From Bacillus suaedaesalsae (GTDB lineage: Bacteria; Bacillota; Bacilli; Bacillales; SA4): a DNA stretch of 64,000 nucleotides. Below, one piece after another: positions 16,705-27,597 of this stretch (position 1 is the first letter of the stretch; each line of letters opens with the position of its first letter). A program made the translations under genes and the position numbers. The stretch covers positions 1 through 64,000 of the forward strand of contig NZ_JAFELM010000019.1 of the NCBI RefSeq assembly GCF_016890225.1, given 5' to 3'. The notes beneath the pieces are model-generated. The model had not been told where the DNA came from, made no database searches, and worked only from the letters and a program-made list of their open reading frames with translations.

Positions 16705-17991
16705 TTATTTATTGCTATGGTTTGCTTCAATGTTTGTGTTAATTGTCTTAACAGCTTCATCTAAAGCAGCTTTAGGCTCAGCCTTTTGGTTTGCAACTGT
16801 TTGCAGGGCAGTAGCCATTGGTCCCCAAACTTCTCCCATTTCTGGAATGTTTGGCATTGGAACAGCACGCTCTGATTGAACAGCAACAGCTTTTGCACCT
16901 TCGTTTTCAGCAATTACTGGATCTTCAATTAATTTCTTAACTGGTGGAATCTCAGCAGTTTGTTCAAAACGAATCTTTGCATTGTCATAGTTTGTAATCC
17001 ATTCAACTAGCTTAGTTGACCACTCTGGATGCTGAGAATAAGAAGTTACATGCCATCCTTTAACACCCATGAATGTTTGTGGATATTCACCATTTGGTAA
17101 TTTCGGAAGTGGAGCAGCACCATATTCAATTCCAGCATCTCTCATAGCTTGGAATGCCCATGGACCATTCATAACAGAAGCAGCTTTTCCTTCATTGAAA
17201 AGTCCGTCCATTGTTGAACCGCCGTTCTCACCAATGATTCCTTTAGGGAATACATCTGTATACCACTTCTTAATGTATGAAGCACCTTCAACTGCACCTT
17301 CGTTACTTAAACCAAGGTCTTGTGCATCAAGAGCACCATTGTTGTTCTTGAATACATAACCACCCATTCCACCCATGATACCGTAAGCGAAATAGAAATT
17401 ATCCCATAATGCTAAGAAACCGTATTGATCTTTTCCAAGACCTTTTGAATAATCATAAAGCTCGTCAAATGTTTCTGGAGCTTTTTCCATTAATGCTTTG
17501 TTATAAATGAAAATTGGTGTTTCAGTTGCTTTTGGAAGACCGTAAAGCTTTCCGTCAAACATTTGAGCTGATACTGAAGCTTCTGTAAATGTATCCAGAA
17601 CTTCTTGATCAACTTTTATTTCAGTAATTTGTCCCGAAACAACATTTTGACCAATTTGATCATGTGGAAGAGTTACTACGTCTGGACCAGTACCAGCAGG
17701 ACCATCAAGTGGTAATTGCTCACGAATTTCATCAGCCATACCTAATTCTTTGAATTCTACTTCAATACCATACTCTTCTGTGAAGCTATCTAAAGCTGGT
17801 TGAAGTGCAATACCTTTATCAGTGTCTTCCCAAACTACAAGTTTCTCTGGCTTTTCTGGCATCTCACCAGTTGCTGCTTGATTATCATCTCCGCCTTTTG
17901 CTGGTTCTTCAGCATCCTCTTGAGGACCGCACGCTGCAAGAACGCCAAAAGCAAGGATCATAATCATAAAAATTGAAAATAACTTTTTCAT
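16705..17991 (-). CDS. mdxE: Maltodextrin-binding lipoprotein MdxE
   Basis: A 428-residue solute-binding lipoprotein of the MalE group (SBP_bac_8). The signal peptide MKKLFSIFMIMILAFGVLAAC has lipobox LAAC. Sugar-binding fold motifs include KLVVWEDTDKG, PDVVTLPHDQIGQNVVSGQI, LYGLPKATETPIFIYNKALM, ASVMNGPWAFQAMRDAGIEYGAAPLP, FMGVKGWHV and the C-terminal NIPEMGEVWGPMATAL. It delivers maltodextrins to MdxF/MdxG. It is the first gene of the minus-strand operon; its promoter region (17992-18276) holds LacI-type operators and a CRE-like site. Confidence 0.94.
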   Translation of the reverse strand: MKKLFSIFMIMILAFGVLAACGPQEDAEEPAKGGDDNQAATGEMPEKPEKLVVWEDTDKGIALQPALDSFTEEYGIEVEFKELGMADEIREQLPLDGPAGTGPDVVTLPHDQIGQNVVSGQITEIKVDQEVLDTFTEASVSAQMFDGKLYGLPKATETPIFIYNKALMEKAPETFDELYDYSKGLGKDQYGFLALWDNFYFAYGIMGGMGGYVFKNNNGALDAQDLGLSNEGAVEGASYIKKWYTDVFPKGIIGENGGSTMDGLFNEGKAASVMNGPWAFQAMRDAGIEYGAAPLPKLPNGEYPQTFMGVKGWHVTSYSQHPEWSTKLVEWITNYDNAKIRFEQTAEIPPVKKLIEDPVIAENEGAKAVAVQSERAVPMPNIPEMGEVWGPMATALQTVANQKAEPKAALDEAVKTINTNIEANHSNK

Positions 17992-18033
17992 TTTGACCCC
18001 TCCATTTTAATTAATTGATAACGTCTACTATTT

Positions 18034-18048
18034 GACAAACGTTTGCAC
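18034..18048. promoter_or_regulatory. LacI-type operator upstream of mdxE
   Basis: GACAAACGTTTGCAC is a near-perfect palindrome around a central CG, the form bound by LacI-family repressors such as MalR. It lies 43-57 bp upstream of the mdxE start. Confidence 0.65.
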
Positions 18049-18069
18049 AATATGTAAAAAAATATTTTA

Positions 18070-18083
18070 TGAAAACGATTGCA
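18070..18083. promoter_or_regulatory. Catabolite-responsive element (CRE)-like site
   Basis: TGAAAACGATTGCA matches the CcpA consensus TGWAANCGNTNWCA at all fixed positions except one. Its location in the mdxE/neopullulanase intergenic region fits glucose repression of maltodextrin use. Confidence 0.6.
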
Positions 18084-18196
18084 CCAAGTAGTTACATCTT
18101 CATTATACAGTCTAATTTCTGTTTGACAACATTTTTTTATCAAACTCGTTTTTATAGTATCCTGCTTAAAAAAAAACATTCATTATCTGTTATTTA

Positions 18197-18225
18197 TTGA
18201 CTTTCTATCTTTGTTCTACTAACCT
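18197..18225 (+). promoter_or_regulatory. Candidate promoter of the neopullulanase gene
   Basis: TTGACT at 18197-18202 and a weak TAACCT at 18220-18225 are spaced by 17 bp. The operator at 18238-18250 would lie at about +6 to +18, a position suited to repression. Confidence 0.45.
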
Positions 18226-18237
18226 AAAAAAATAAAA

Positions 18238-18250
18238 GCAAACGCTTGCA
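18238..18250. promoter_or_regulatory. LacI-type operator upstream of neopullulanase gene
   Basis: GCAAACGCTTGCA is palindromic around CG and resembles the mdxE-side operator, so the same repressor could control both divergent units. Confidence 0.65.
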
Positions 18251-18270
18251 TAATATGAAAATTGAGGTGA

Positions 18271-20022
<1,752 letters not shown>

Positions 20023-20043
20023 CACGATTTATCCTATAAGAAG

Positions 20044-20078
20044 CAAAACCGTATAGAGCCATTTCTATGCGGTTTTTT
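20044..20078 (+). terminator. Terminator after neopullulanase gene
   Basis: AAACCGTATAGA pairs with TCTATGCGGTTT, followed by TTTT. The convergent AraC gene ends at its right edge and may also use it. Confidence 0.8.
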
Positions 20079-20956
20079 CACTCGATGTCCTCTTCAGTAC
20101 GATGCACAATTCTTCTGTATTCCCCTGGTGACATTCCTTCCATCTTCCGAAACAGTTTAGAAAAGTAACCTTGATCTTCAATTCCTACATCTTTACAGAC
20201 AGAAGAAATTTTGTCATTCGTTGTCGCTAACCGACTTTTCGCCTTTACTATTCGATATTGATTTAAATATTGGGATGGACTTGTTCCTATCGTTTTTTGA
20301 ACACATCTTGTAATGTAATCTGGATTAAAATGCAAATTTGCTGAGATATCAGCCATTTTTATCGGCTTTTGATAATTTCCTCTAATATATTTCAATACTT
20401 CTTCACTAACCTTTTCTGTTGCGGATGGAATTTGAAGTGCCTGCTTCTGCAGTAATAATAAGATATCTTGAAAAATAATTTGTTGGCGTAGCTTATGATC
20501 TGGTGATTGCTCACTCTCAAGAACTGTTAATTGTTTTAATAGTTGCTCTAATAATTCTCGCTGAGTAATGGAATTATATTGTGGAATATAAAAATTAAAT
20601 CGTGCAGCTTCCTCGAAATCCCCCTCTCTTATCGATAACTTCGTCCAGTCTAATGGTTGCTTTGGAACGACATCATATTGATGTTCAATGTTAAAGTGGA
20701 GCCAAACATAACGAGTTTCCCCCTCACACCCTTTATGTCCGTAATGTTCTAATCCAGGCACTAATATGACATATTGCCCCTCTTGTACTGTAAATCGGGA
20801 TTCATGTTCTGTAATATGTATTTCCCCTTCTAAAACGTACAATAAATCAAAAACGGTATATGTTCTGCGTATATGTTTATTCCCTTTTGTGAAAACCGCT
20901 TCTCCCCCTTTAATAAATGTTGGAAATGGGGGTAAATAAAATGAAATATAGGACAA
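20078..20956 (-). CDS. AraC-family regulator with cupin-like sensor domain (YisR position)
   Basis: A protein of about 292 residues with an N-terminal cupin-like sugar-sensing domain (FDLLYVLEGEIHITEHESRFTVQEGQYVILVPGLEHYG) and two C-terminal helix-turn-helix motifs (KMADISANLHFNPDYITRCVQKTIGTSPSQYLNQYRIVKAKSRL and ISSVCKDVGIEDQGYFSKLFRKMEGMSPGEYRR). The TTG at 20956 follows AGAGGTGAAGGAT and is preferred; a longer frame starts at a TTG at 20989. The gene sits beside a MATE gene, as yisR lies beside yisQ in B. subtilis. It may instead respond to sugars, given the maltodextrin genes on its other side. Target unknown. Confidence 0.88.
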   Translation of the reverse strand: MSYISFYLPPFPTFIKGGEAVFTKGNKHIRRTYTVFDLLYVLEGEIHITEHESRFTVQEGQYVILVPGLEHYGHKGCEGETRYVWLHFNIEHQYDVVPKQPLDWTKLSIREGDFEEAARFNFYIPQYNSITQRELLEQLLKQLTVLESEQSPDHKLRQQIIFQDILLLLQKQALQIPSATEKVSEEVLKYIRGNYQKPIKMADISANLHFNPDYITRCVQKTIGTSPSQYLNQYRIVKAKSRLATTNDKISSVCKDVGIEDQGYFSKLFRKMEGMSPGEYRRIVHRTEEDIE

Positions 20957-21209
20957 ATCCTTCACCTCTTTAGGTCGAAATTTTACCAATGTTATCGTTA
21001 TATTCTCTATCTATTGTATGTTAATCAGATTAAACTATAGAGTATTGTTCAACTGATGTAAATAAAATAGTTACTCTAATTTATACAATCATTCGACTAT
21101 TCAAACATCGTTATTTTACCTAATGCTTGGTTTATAGATTAAATTTTGTTAGGTTCATTAGAGTTTCTTTTACTTCCAAGGATAAGCCAACTTTTAGAGA
21201 GGTGATAAA

Positions 21210-22580
21210 ATGGCTAGAAAAATCAATAAAAAAGATATTGGTAAAATGTCTTTATTTGCGTTAACTTGGCCACTCTTTATTGAAATCCTGTTACATATGT
21301 TAATGGGAAATGCAGATACATTAATGTTAAGTCAATATTCCGATAATTCAGTTGCGGCAGTTGGAGTTTCTAATCAAATATTATCGATTGTCATTGTTAT
21401 GTTTGGTTTTATTGCAACAGGTACTGCTATATTAATAGCCCAGCACTTAGGGGCAAAAGAACAGAGAGAGGCAAAAGAAGTTGCGGTTGTTTCTATATTA
21501 GGAAATTTATTATTTGGTTTAGTACTTAGTTTAGTTCTTTATTTTTACGGAAGAATGTTTCTACAATTGATGGGTATTCCCGCTGAATTGATGGAGGATG
21601 CTTATATTTATCTAGTAATTGTTGGCGGATTTTCTTTTGTGCAGGCTATCGTTATGACAGTAGGAGCTATCATCAGGAGCTATGGGTTCACGAAGGATTC
21701 AATGTATGTCACGATAGGAATGAACCTTTTAAATGTATTAGGTAACTATCTATTTATTTTTGGAGCATTTGGATTCCCTGAACTTGGAGTGAAAGGTGTT
21801 GCCATCTCTACAATTGTCAGTAGAGTGATTGGATTAGGTTTTCTTATTTGGTTAATGCTTCGAAGAGTTGAAGGAACATTTCCTTTCAAACGAGTATTTA
21901 CTTTACCGTTTCAACATACGAAAAACCTGTTAACAATTGGTATACCTTCAGCAGGTGAGCATTTGGCATATAATACGTCACAGTTTTTCATTACGTATTT
22001 TATTACTAAAATAGGTACCGAAGCCTTAACAGCTAAAGTGTATACTCAGAATATCATGATGTTCGTTATGCTGTTTAGTATTGCGATCAGTCAAGGTACG
22101 CAAATACTAATTGGCCATATGATTGGCGCTAGAAAATATGAAGATGCTTATCGCAGGTGTCTAAATAGCTTAAAGCCAGCCATTATTATTTCATTAGGAG
22201 CTGCCATTGTGGTGAGTATTTTTTCCAAACAACTTCTTGGTATTTTTACTGATAATCAAGCTATTCTATCAGTAAGTACGACACTTATTTTTCTTACTAT
22301 TTTACTTGAGCCAGGACGATCCATTAACTTAGTCGTCATCAACTCGTTACGTGCGGCTGGTGATGTAAGGTTCCCAGTTTATATGGGAATTCTCTCAATG
22401 TGGGGAGTTAGTGTAACAATATCTTATGTACTTGGAATTCACTATGGACTCGGGTTAATTGGGGTATGGATTTCCTTCATTGCAGATGAATGGTTGCGAG
22501 GTATTATAATGCTATTCCGCTGGAAATCAAGAGTATGGATGAATAAGACATTTATGAAACAGGAAGAGCAACCTGCATAA
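21210..22580 (+). CDS. MATE family efflux transporter (YisQ-like)
   Basis: A 456-residue membrane protein with about twelve predicted helices in two homologous halves, typical of multidrug and toxin extrusion exporters that use a sodium or proton gradient. Recognisable segments are LTWPLFIEILLHMLMGNADTLMLSQYSDNSVAAVGVSNQI, FGFIATGTAILIAQHLGAK, the second-half GIPSAGEHLAYNTSQFFITYFI and AISQGTQILIGHMIGARKYEDAYRR. AGAGAGGTGATAAA precedes the ATG. Substrate is unknown. It has its own terminator and no cotranscribed partner. The place in the gene order fits B. subtilis yisQ. Confidence 0.93.
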   Translation: MARKINKKDIGKMSLFALTWPLFIEILLHMLMGNADTLMLSQYSDNSVAAVGVSNQILSIVIVMFGFIATGTAILIAQHLGAKEQREAKEVAVVSILGNLLFGLVLSLVLYFYGRMFLQLMGIPAELMEDAYIYLVIVGGFSFVQAIVMTVGAIIRSYGFTKDSMYVTIGMNLLNVLGNYLFIFGAFGFPELGVKGVAISTIVSRVIGLGFLIWLMLRRVEGTFPFKRVFTLPFQHTKNLLTIGIPSAGEHLAYNTSQFFITYFITKIGTEALTAKVYTQNIMMFVMLFSIAISQGTQILIGHMIGARKYEDAYRRCLNSLKPAIIISLGAAIVVSIFSKQLLGIFTDNQAILSVSTTLIFLTILLEPGRSINLVVINSLRAAGDVRFPVYMGILSMWGVSVTISYVLGIHYGLGLIGVWISFIADEWLRGIIMLFRWKSRVWMNKTFMKQEEQPA

Positions 22581-22589
22581 TGGAATGTT

Positions 22590-22637
22590 AGACTGTAGAC
22601 TAACTATGAGAACTTGGTTGGTCTTCAGTCTTTTTTT
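22590..22637 (+). terminator. Terminator after MATE gene
   Basis: AGACTGTAGACTAAC pairs imperfectly with TTGGTTGGTCTTCAGTCT, followed by seven T residues. Confidence 0.7.
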
Positions 22638-22851
22638 ATGAATTCTGTAAAACTTAAGTGAGTTCCCCTCCATGCTACTTGTTACCTTTAATATAAGTCG
22701 TTTTTGAAAAATATAATGAATTCATTTCATACACTATTTGTTTCAATTTAAGACCTATACTAACATATTGGTCCTTTTTTCTGTTATCGTAATTGTTTTT
22801 CAAGTTTGTGGCAAATTAAATTCAAACTAGAACGAATAAAAGGAGAACAAC

Positions 22852-24063
22852 ATGAACCAGAAAACAAAAGCTATTTCAGATAAAAAAATAATCGGCATTG
22901 CAGGGCTTGCTTGGATGTTTGACGCAATGGATGTTGGTCTTTTATCGTTTTTACTCGTAGCCTTACAAAAGGATTGGAATTTAACGACAGAAGAAATGAG
23001 TTGGATCGGTAGCATTAATTCTATTGGTATGGTTGTAGGTGCATTCATTTTTGGAGTAATGGCAGATAAGATTGGTCGAAAAAGTGTCTTTATAATTACT
23101 CTTTTATTGTTTTCAATTGGAAGCGGAATATCTGCATTTGTCTCCTCTTTAGCTATTTTTCTATTGCTCCGTTTTCTTATCGGTATGGGACTTGGTGGAG
23201 AGCTTCCTGTTGCTTCGACGTTAGTGTCAGAGATGGTTTCTTCTGAGAAACGTGGAAGAGTTGTTGTTTTACTGGAAAGCTTTTGGGCTGCTGGTTGGAT
23301 TCTTTCTGCACTCATTGCATACTTTATTATTCCTGAATGGGGTTGGAGAACAGCGTTGTTATTAAGTGCACTACCGGCATTTTATACACTTTACCTCCGC
23401 TTTCACCTACCAGACTCACCAAAATATCATCAAGCGAAACAAGTTCAAAAGCCATCTATCCTAGATAACATGAAAGGAGTTTGGTCTGCAGAACATAAAA
23501 GACAAACCTTTGTATTATGGATTTTGTGGTTTAGTGTTGTCTTTTCGTATTATGGCATGTTTTTATGGCTACCGAGTGTAATGGTGATGAAAGGCTTTAG
23601 TTTAATTCGAAGCTTTGAATATGTTTTAATTATGACACTTGCTCAATTACCAGGTTATTTTACTGCCGCTTACTTTATCGAGAAAATCGGTAGAAAGTTT
23701 GTGTTAGTCGTTTATTTGATTGGTACTGCTGCTAGCGCTTATGTCTTTGGTAATTCAGATTCAACTACCCTTTTATTAACTAGTGGAATCTTCCTCTCCT
23801 TCTTTAACTTAGGGGCTTGGGGGGCATTATATGCTTACACTCCTGAACAATATCCAACCTCAATACGAGGGACAGGTTCTGGTATGGCTTCCGCTTTCGG
23901 CAGAATCGGTGGGGTGTTAGGACCACTAGTAGTTGGTTACCTAGTTGCAGATGATATTCCTATTAGTGTGATATTCACCATCTTTACGGTTTCCATATTA
24001 ATTGGGGTAGTTGTCGTTCAAATATGGGGAAAAGAAACGAAACAAACGGTATTACAAGATTAG
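22852..24063 (+). CDS. naiP: MFS transporter, niacin permease NaiP/YceI-like
   Basis: A 403-residue major facilitator superfamily protein with about twelve helices. The N-terminal part (LAWMFDAMDVGLLSFLLVALQKDWNLTTEEMSWIGS) and the loop motifs GVMADKIGRKSVF, GMGLGGELPVASTLVSEM, SSEKRGRVVVLLESFWAAGW and LPDSPKY follow B. subtilis YceI (NaiP), proposed to import nicotinate or nicotinamide, as I recall that sequence. The second half contains YTPEQYPTSIRGTGSGMASAFGRIGG. AAAGGAGAACAAC precedes the ATG. The 270-bp upstream region shows no riboswitch or recognised NiaR operator. Substrate assignment rests on family resemblance; a related organic-acid carrier is possible. Confidence 0.82.
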   Translation: MNQKTKAISDKKIIGIAGLAWMFDAMDVGLLSFLLVALQKDWNLTTEEMSWIGSINSIGMVVGAFIFGVMADKIGRKSVFIITLLLFSIGSGISAFVSSLAIFLLLRFLIGMGLGGELPVASTLVSEMVSSEKRGRVVVLLESFWAAGWILSALIAYFIIPEWGWRTALLLSALPAFYTLYLRFHLPDSPKYHQAKQVQKPSILDNMKGVWSAEHKRQTFVLWILWFSVVFSYYGMFLWLPSVMVMKGFSLIRSFEYVLIMTLAQLPGYFTAAYFIEKIGRKFVLVVYLIGTAASAYVFGNSDSTTLLLTSGIFLSFFNLGAWGALYAYTPEQYPTSIRGTGSGMASAFGRIGGVLGPLVVGYLVADDIPISVIFTIFTVSILIGVVVVQIWGKETKQTVLQD

Positions 24064-24070
24064 ACATCAA

Positions 24071-24110
24071 AAAGAATGGTGCCTTTTACAAGATGGCACC
24101 ATTCTTTTTT
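24071..24110. terminator. Terminator between naiP and asparagine synthase
   Basis: AAAGAATGGTGCC-ttttacaagat-GGCACCATTCTTTTTT. The A run on the left side also lets it serve the convergent minus-strand gene. Confidence 0.9.
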
Positions 24111-24112
24111 AA

Positions 24113-25960
24113 TTATTCTTTTATGTCAATTCCGTATTTTTCAAACCACACGTGAATTTGAGCTAAATGAGCAAGTAGTTGTGGCCCTGTCATAAGCTGA
24201 CCAAACCACGGAATTTTAAATGCTTCTCCTTCTGATTTGACAATTTCCTTGAGTTTTTCGGCCTCAAAGAAATGATATAACGCAGAAGATTTATTTGCTA
24301 AAATCTCTTCTAACCAACCTTTTACCGCTTTTGTATACTGAGGGTTATGAGTTTTCGGATAAGGGCTCTTCTTACGATATAATACATCCTCTGGTAAAAT
24401 TCCTTCTAATGCTTTTCGTAAAATTCCCTTTTCCCGATTTCCATGCATTTTCATTTCCCACGGGATGTTCCAAACATATTCTACTAATCTATGATCAGCA
24501 AATGGAACACGTACCTCGAGACTAGCTCCCATACTCATACGGTCTTTTCGATCTAGTAGAGTTGTCATAAACCAGATGATATTTAAATAGAATAACTCTC
24601 GACGTCTTGCTTCTTCTGGTGATTCCCCTTCGAGAATTGGTGTTTCTCTGACTGTTTCGTTGTATTTATCTTGAACATATTGAGTGAGGTTTAATTTCTT
24701 TTGCCAGTGTGGTTGTAACAAGTCTACTCGCAGCTCTGTTGATCTCATCCACGGAAAGGCTTTTGCAGCAAGGTCATCAGGGCGATGAAACCATGGATAC
24801 CCACCAAATATTTCATCCGCACATTCTCCAGAAAGTCCTACTACAAAGTCCTTCTTTATTTCCCTGCAAAACCAAAGTAGAGAAGAATCTATATCAGCCA
24901 TACCAGGAAGATCTCTCATTAACACTGCATCACTTAAATCCTCTACTAGCTGGTCAGTTTTAATAATAGAGCTATGGTGTTTTGTATTGAATGTTTTCGA
25001 CATTAATTGGATCCAATATTGGTCAGAGTTTGGTTGAAATTCATTTGCTTCAAAGTATTTATCATTATCTTCATAATCAATAGAATACGTATGAAGAGGT
25101 CCTTTTCCTTCCTTTTCGAAGGCATTAGATGCTATTGCAGTAATGGCGCTGGAATCAACTCCACCAGATAAAAATGTACATACCGGAACATCTGAAACTA
25201 GCTGTCTCGTAACGGCATCTGTAAATAATTCTCTTACTCTCTCAGCTGTTTCTTCTACGTTTTCAGTATGCTTTTTACTTTCTACATTCCAATAACGCCA
25301 TATTTTCAATCCTTGTCGTGAAAAGGTTAAGGCATGTGCAGGTCTTAACTCCTTAACACCTCTAAATACACCGTGACCTGGTGAGCGTGAAGGGCCAAGT
25401 CCGAATACTTCTGCCAAACCATCTAATCCAATTTCCGGCTTAATCTCTGGGTGAGCTAACAATGCCTTTAGCTCCGAACCAAACATAAGGTTCCCCTCTT
25501 GTTCCACGTAGAATAAAGGCTTTACTCCTAAACGATCTCGACCGATAAAGAGAGACTCATTTGTTTCATCCCATACTGCAAAAGCAAAAATTCCATTTAA
25601 GTATTCAACACACTTTTCCTTCCACTCTATATAAGCTGTTAATAATACTTCTGTATCAGAATGTGATTGAAAACGATAGCCTTTTGCTAAAAGTTCCTTA
25701 CGTATATCTTCTGTATTGTACAATTCACCGTTATAGCAAATCGTGAAATTATGTTCCCCACGCTGTCTTGTCATTGGCTGCTTTCCACCCTGTGGATCAA
25801 CCACGACTAATCTCTTGTGACCAAACGCGGCATGTTTTTTTACCCAAATATTTGTATCATCTGGCCCACGAAACGAAAGTGTTTCTGCCATTTTTTCAAT
25901 TGTTTTAGACTCAGTTTCTAATGCTCTTTTATAAGACACCCATCCTGTAATACCACACAT
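24113..25960 (-). CDS. asnB: Glutamine-hydrolysing asparagine synthase (AsnO-type)
   Basis: A 615-residue class II asparagine synthetase that makes asparagine from aspartate, ATP and glutamine. The glutaminase domain (1-210) begins MCGITGW, where Cys2 is the nucleophile; it also shows LSFRGPDD, HKRLVVVDPQGGKQPM and YNGELYN. The synthetase domain has the ATP pyrophosphatase loop LSGGVDSSAI and LLDRKDRMSMGASLEVRVPFADHRLVEY. Length and neighbours (yisN, yisL) match B. subtilis asnO, the copy that I recall as sporulation-related. The symbol asnB is the generic one. GAAAGGATGATGACAAC precedes the ATG. Confidence 0.93.
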   Translation of the reverse strand: MCGITGWVSYKRALETESKTIEKMAETLSFRGPDDTNIWVKKHAAFGHKRLVVVDPQGGKQPMTRQRGEHNFTICYNGELYNTEDIRKELLAKGYRFQSHSDTEVLLTAYIEWKEKCVEYLNGIFAFAVWDETNESLFIGRDRLGVKPLFYVEQEGNLMFGSELKALLAHPEIKPEIGLDGLAEVFGLGPSRSPGHGVFRGVKELRPAHALTFSRQGLKIWRYWNVESKKHTENVEETAERVRELFTDAVTRQLVSDVPVCTFLSGGVDSSAITAIASNAFEKEGKGPLHTYSIDYEDNDKYFEANEFQPNSDQYWIQLMSKTFNTKHHSSIIKTDQLVEDLSDAVLMRDLPGMADIDSSLLWFCREIKKDFVVGLSGECADEIFGGYPWFHRPDDLAAKAFPWMRSTELRVDLLQPHWQKKLNLTQYVQDKYNETVRETPILEGESPEEARRRELFYLNIIWFMTTLLDRKDRMSMGASLEVRVPFADHRLVEYVWNIPWEMKMHGNREKGILRKALEGILPEDVLYRKKSPYPKTHNPQYTKAVKGWLEEILANKSSALYHFFEAEKLKEIVKSEGEAFKIPWFGQLMTGPQLLAHLAQIHVWFEKYGIDIKE

Positions 25961-26162
25961 GTTGTCATCATCCTTTCTCCGCTAAAGATAGGCGGATACA
26001 AAACACTGCTTCATTGTATGCAAAGGTTAGAAAAACGATTCATTTGAAAGCGTATCCAATTTTTTGGCTGTGATTTTTTTTGTATTTAGATAGGTTTTGT
26101 TGGTTTTTGGGACAGTTCTAATCAAAGTAATCCAAAGTGAAGTAGTTCATTTTGAACCTTTT

Positions 26163-26313
26163 TTCGGCGATGTGAGATGAATATCAGCGAAATTATGGTA
26201 TATCATCGAGATTTCTAGTTTTATCGGCGATTCTCTATCTTTTATCTGCGAATTTTCACTTCGTATCGGCGATTTCATCTCCTTGTCAGCGAGTAGATGA
26301 TTATATCGGCGAA
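26163..26313. repeat. Array of eight degenerate TATCGGCGA motifs at 20-21 bp period
   Basis: Motifs like TATCGGCGA, TATCAGCGA, TATCTGCGA and TGTCAGCGA end at 26170, 26190, 26209, 26230, 26251, 26272, 26292 and 26312, so the spacing is 19-21 bp throughout while the sequence between is AT-rich and variable. It lies in the otherwise gene-free stretch 25961-26448 upstream of asnB and yisN. A related five-unit array is at 62770-62860. Confidence 0.8.
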
Positions 26314-26448
26314 CTCATAGCCTTTTTCAGATATCTATACAAAGATGGAGCCTCATTAATCAATTACCCCGTACCTCCCCACCATCGTATAATTTCCTCC
26401 TTTTCTGTCAAGAAAGAAAATAAAACAACTTCTCACAGGAGGAACAGT

Positions 26449-27000
26449 ATGAACATAAGTGAGCGTCTTAATCAGCTTCCACCTCAGGATCGAGCCCATA
26501 TAATCGGTACGATTGAATATATTCAGGAACAATGGGTCCTCTTTGATGAGCATGACGAACCAAATGATTTCATGGAGTTTAGTGGACAGCCTTTTGACAT
26601 TTGGATTCACTCCAATTGGGTGCCCTTTCACGAATTTGACGAGGGAATGGCCTATGGGAAAACGACATATACGATAAAAAACGGTGATAAAGTAAGAATT
26701 TCAAAGCCGTTACCGTTCGTATATCAAGAATGGCTAAACGAATTGACTGATGATACGCTAGAAAAATTTGCGAGAACTCTTAATGATACAGGCTACTCTA
26801 TTTACGATTGTATATACTGCCATAATTTTTTATTTTTCCAAATAGCAAAAAAAGGCGCTAAAGGTGTGAATTTTTTAATGTTTGATAACGATGATCAAGT
26901 TTGTAATATTCAGCATTTTTTTGAGCGTATAGGAAAACAATCAGACAGATTTGAGATTACTTTAAATAACGGTAATAGAAAACTACTCACTACATTATGA
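26449..27000 (+). CDS. yisN: YisN-like protein (DUF2777)
   Basis: A 183-residue soluble protein with no signal peptide or membrane helix. It resembles the Bacillus-specific DUF2777 proteins (YisN). Visible features are the N-terminal MNISERLNQLPPQDRAHIIGTIEYIQEQWVLFD, a CIYC dithiol motif around residue 123 (YDCIYCHNFLFF), and the acidic FDNDDQVCNIQHFFERIG. Function is unknown. The start follows CACAGGAGGAACAGT. The position between asnO-type and yisL genes supports the assignment. Confidence 0.78.
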   Translation: MNISERLNQLPPQDRAHIIGTIEYIQEQWVLFDEHDEPNDFMEFSGQPFDIWIHSNWVPFHEFDEGMAYGKTTYTIKNGDKVRISKPLPFVYQEWLNELTDDTLEKFARTLNDTGYSIYDCIYCHNFLFFQIAKKGAKGVNFLMFDNDDQVCNIQHFFERIGKQSDRFEITLNNGNRKLLTTL

Positions 27001-27049
27001 ACTTCTTTTCTAATCTAAAAAGACAACGACTATTCCCCAAACGTAACAA

Positions 27050-27088
27050 AAAAAGACTGAGTGAGAATTTCCCACTCAGTCTTTTCAC
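27050..27088. terminator. Bidirectional terminator between yisN and yisL
   Basis: AAAGACTGAGTG-agaattt-CCCACTCAGTCTTTT, with A-rich left and T-rich right flanks, lies between two convergent genes. Confidence 0.9.
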
Positions 27089-27090
27089 GA

Positions 27091-27432
27091 TTACCCTAAT
27101 ACAACATATCCGAAATAGAATACAAGTACTAGTGCAATAATTAATTGAATCCAGAATATTTTTGTTGGCTTTCCTTTGCCTGCTCTCGTTAAAATAAACT
27201 CAAAGCAGAAGATAACCCATAAACCAATGATCCCTTTAATTAGTGCAGCACCCTGGAATTGATAATATGCAGCTAATAAATGCAATCCTGTTCCGAGTAC
27301 GATTAAATAAAATAAACGTAAAACCATTTGAAGTATTTTAACTGGCTTTTGTTTGTTTGCTTTTTGTAAATAGATTGCAACAAAGAACAATACTAATGTG
27401 ACAAACCAAGCTGTTACGTGAAAATGAATCAT
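27091..27432 (-). CDS. yisL: YisL-like membrane protein (DUF1516)
   Basis: A 113-residue integral membrane protein with four predicted helices (about 8-22, 36-54, 60-82 and 92-112) separated by short basic loops (QKANKQKPVK, RAGKGKPTK). It matches the DUF1516/YisL family of bacilli. Function is unknown. GGGAGAGAGAAGC precedes the ATG. The flanking gene order supports the name. Confidence 0.85.
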   Translation of the reverse strand: MIHFHVTAWFVTLVLFFVAIYLQKANKQKPVKILQMVLRLFYLIVLGTGLHLLAAYYQFQGAALIKGIIGLWVIFCFEFILTRAGKGKPTKIFWIQLIIALVLVFYFGYVVLG

Positions 27433-27541
27433 GCTTCTCTCTCCCTTCTATGTAAAAGTTATCCTATCTATAATAGCACGGATCACATTGAAAAAAGAAG
27501 AAAACAGAGGGAATGTTAGACAAATTTGTGACGAATACTGT

Positions 27542-27573
27542 TATAATGGTTAGGACTAATATAAGCGCTTGCA
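27542..27573 (+). promoter_or_regulatory. rocD -10 box and CRE-like site
   Basis: TATAAT at 27542-27547 (part of GTTATAATGG) is a good sigma-A -10; the -35 is poor. TATAAGCGCTTGCA at 27560-27573 matches the CcpA consensus TGWAARCGYTWNCW except at position 2. It lies just downstream of the expected start point, where bound CcpA would block transcription. Confidence 0.6.
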
Positions 27574-27597
27574 AATAATTGAAACGGAGGATTACTT

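Noticed and set aside
17988-18179. 63-residue minus-strand reading frame upstream of mdxE
   Set aside because: It covers the operator and CRE region, has no ribosome site and overlaps the mdxE start.
22640-22851. Riboswitch or NiaR operator upstream of naiP
   Set aside because: No convincing conserved stem or operator could be recognised in this AT-rich stretch.
26163-26313. CRISPR array
   Set aside because: Only a core of about 9 bases is conserved, units are about 20 bp with no distinct spacers, and no cas genes are present.
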